64,000 nucleotides of DNA from Isoetes taiwanensis. Taxonomy: Eukaryota; Streptophyta; Lycopodiopsida; Isoetales; Isoetaceae. Of the stretch, positions 62,129 through 64,000 are shown in pieces; position 1 is the first letter of the stretch, and the number at the start of each line of letters is the position of its first letter. The notes below the pieces were generated by a model. It worked only from the letters and a program-made list of their open reading frames with translations, did no database searches and had not been told where the DNA came from. The position numbers and the translations under genes were made by a program. The DNA lies in the NCBI GenBank assembly GCA_021234155.1, contig JAJEKV010000015.1:12400304-12464303 (forward strand). The letters run 5' to 3'.

Positions 62129-64000
62129 CTGCATTTCCACGCACATAAGTAGGGATCTACAGTTACTGGCAAGGGACAAGAAGTCAAGCCCAGCATGGTT
62201 GGCCTCAAGGCAGCATGCTCAACTCTCAAGGTAAAGTTCTGTACAGATGGTATTTGAATTTGTTTAACATTACATTTCTATAATCTTAGAACCCTTGCTT
62301 GTTTGAGAAGGATAACATATCACAGCTGGTTTTGATAACTACATCAAGAGGATTAGAAACAATACCCCTGCCTGAATCCCCTTGGCCTTCTATAAGCTTA
62401 ATCTAGGATTATTAGCTTTTCACAAACTGCAGGATTAAGAATTCTCCTTTAATTTCAATAATTCTACATTACTGTCTTCACATTGAAAATATTGTAAAGG
62501 GAAAACAACATTTCTTCTTACTCTCTGCAAAAGATGCCAAAGAATTTCTTCACGCCTTCAACATGAACGCTCGACAAGGGAAAGAATAATATGAATTTGA
62601 ATTGAAAGACTACATATCAATTCTTCTATAACTGTTTACACTTCAGTCATTGACTAAAGAAAGAGATATCGCACTCGAGGTGCAAAGTTGTCTCTTGCTG
62701 CTGCTGTTATTTGTTACTCATCTGTCTTGAAGGATGGTTTGGTGCTTTCTTCATGCACTTCAAGATGCTCCAACAATTTGAGACATTCCCATGACTTGTA
62801 ATCTCGGCATTCATTTGCTGCCCAATAGATAAGCTTTGGCATATTTCTGAAACATTTCATTTCCAACATTGAGGAAGTGCAGCAGAGCAGTTGAAAAAGA
62901 GACATTCCCTGCAAACTAGGTTCCCAATGCCAGAAGGGTGGCATTCCATCTCACGAGATTCTGAACAAGAACATTGCTGCAAAGGCAATGGCAAGGCAAG
63001 GCACCATACTTTCACTACAACTGGCCCTTTTGATCTCACAATATAAACCTCTGCTTCTTCTTTATTATAATAGAGAAGGCATAGCTGTAGTAATTATACT
63101 CTACTCTCTAGGCATTCTTTGGAGCACAGCTAGGAAAGCAATTGGAACATTTTCTTAGAATTTTCTCTTTCATTTACTATTAAACATGTCACTAATAGCT
63201 ATTTCTATTGCCCTCCTACCCTATGGATCTTCTGTAGATGTCAATAATAAATAGATGTTAAATATTCGACAAGCAAGCATTTACGTGCTAGCATTTGCCA
63301 TGTTTGCTTCAGCCATGTTTTAGCCTGTGCATGGGGCTTTCCACAAAAAAAGAAGTCTCTTCTGATCCATTTGGCATTTCGGCAAGGTTTCAGACATGTG
63401 AGTCTCAAATTTGTTAATCAGCTCCCTACGCTGCTTGCGGACGCAATCACTCTCACTTCGAACATGCTGCTCAATTGTTCTTTGAGTGCATTTGTTTGAT
63501 GGCATTCAAGTAGTAGGAACAAAACCTTAAGAAGACTTAAAATACTTGTGAAGGGTCTGCCAAAAGGAGTAGTCATTTGATGGATGGGCCAAATAAGTCA
63601 TCATATCTTTCCCCTCCCCTTGTGAGTAACCTGTCCCTATGCTTAGTAAAGCACCATCTATGTTCGAAGTAGAGTGCAACTATGCCTTTTCTGGAGTCAC
63701 ACAAAAGATTACGCCCAGCTAGACAAAGGTTGTGAAAAAAAGCATACAAAATGCTTAAAAGACGTGTTGAAGTCAATGCACAAATTGATAGAACATCTAG
63801 AGGTGTGTGAATCTTCAACACAAAAAAGTTTGAAGATCATTCAACAAGAAGCCACAGCAAATTTGGCATCTCCACCAGAATATAACTTTCTTTGGTCCAT
63901 GAATCAAATGTGAGTATAAAAATAGAATTAGAGGATAAAGAATGAAGGAGAGCCTCTTGCTAAATATTCTAGCATGCCGAGAGGACAGATGCAAATCAAA
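62129..64000. other. 5' side of IDE-like gene: intron or upstream spacer
   Basis: No further IDE exon was recognised here, so this is a long intron or the broken end of the gene. Two short segments of opposite strand are homologous: the minus strand at about 62715-62790 encodes LKLLEHLEVHEESTKPS, and the plus strand at about 63775-63830 encodes MHKLIEHLEVCESSTQKS. The DNA agrees at roughly 70 per cent. They look like inverted copies of an unidentified coding repeat. A minus-strand open frame at 63320-63505 (RKQRRELINKFETHMSETLP) also looks weakly coding. Confidence 0.45.

Overview
This is nuclear DNA from a land plant. The evidence is intron-bearing genes with GT-AG junctions, a plant-type zeta-toxin/NAD-kinase-like protein, a plant-type insulin-degrading-enzyme gene, PIF/Harbinger transposons with their Myb/SANT partner, Helitron and SINE/LINE pieces, and long AT-rich spacers. 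I cannot fix the lineage. No rRNA gene, canonical tRNA gene, CRISPR array or organelle segment was seen.

Layout. (1) 1-26056 is a satellite array of roughly 65 head-to-tail monomers of about 390-410 bp. It is ragged up to about 9.7 kb and homogeneous from there to 25.34 kb, and it ends in two units in inverted orientation. Each monomer carries, on the minus strand, a tRNA-like pair of Pol III box A/B-like sequences, so the family may descend from a SINE. (2) 26-32 kb holds one intact single-exon gene (30444-31994, zeta-toxin P-loop protein), a truncated copy of its promoter and first codons about 2.7 kb upstream, a small MITE and a Helitron 3' end. (3) 32-44.6 kb is mostly AT-rich spacer. It holds a second Helitron end, a LINE 3' fragment with 15-bp target duplications, a tRNA-derived SINE, a frameshifted histone H3 pseudogene, a decayed C2/SRC2-like relic and several local duplications. 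(4) 44.45-54.2 kb is a transposon cluster: a third Helitron end, a 1.3-kb polypyrimidine tract, and two PIF/Harbinger loci. Locus 1 has a truncated transposase and an intact Myb/SANT gene facing away from it across a (GA)n tract. Locus 2 has a transposase broken by a frameshift and by a 678-bp element with 16-bp terminal inverted repeats and an 8-bp target duplication. (5) 54-58 kb is spacer with microsatellites. (6) 58182-62128 (minus) is the 3' part of an M16 metalloprotease (insulin-degrading-enzyme) gene; nine exons can be placed to the base.

The only genes likely to work for the host are the zeta-toxin-domain gene and the IDE-like gene, and the latter's 5' half is not visible here. The Myb/SANT ORF is intact but belongs to a transposon whose own transposase is dead. 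The most interesting observations are the tRNA-like core of the satellite and the clustering of its variation at short dyad symmetries, the precise nested insertion that splits a DDE transposase, and the promoter-plus-start-codon duplication of the zeta-toxin-domain gene.
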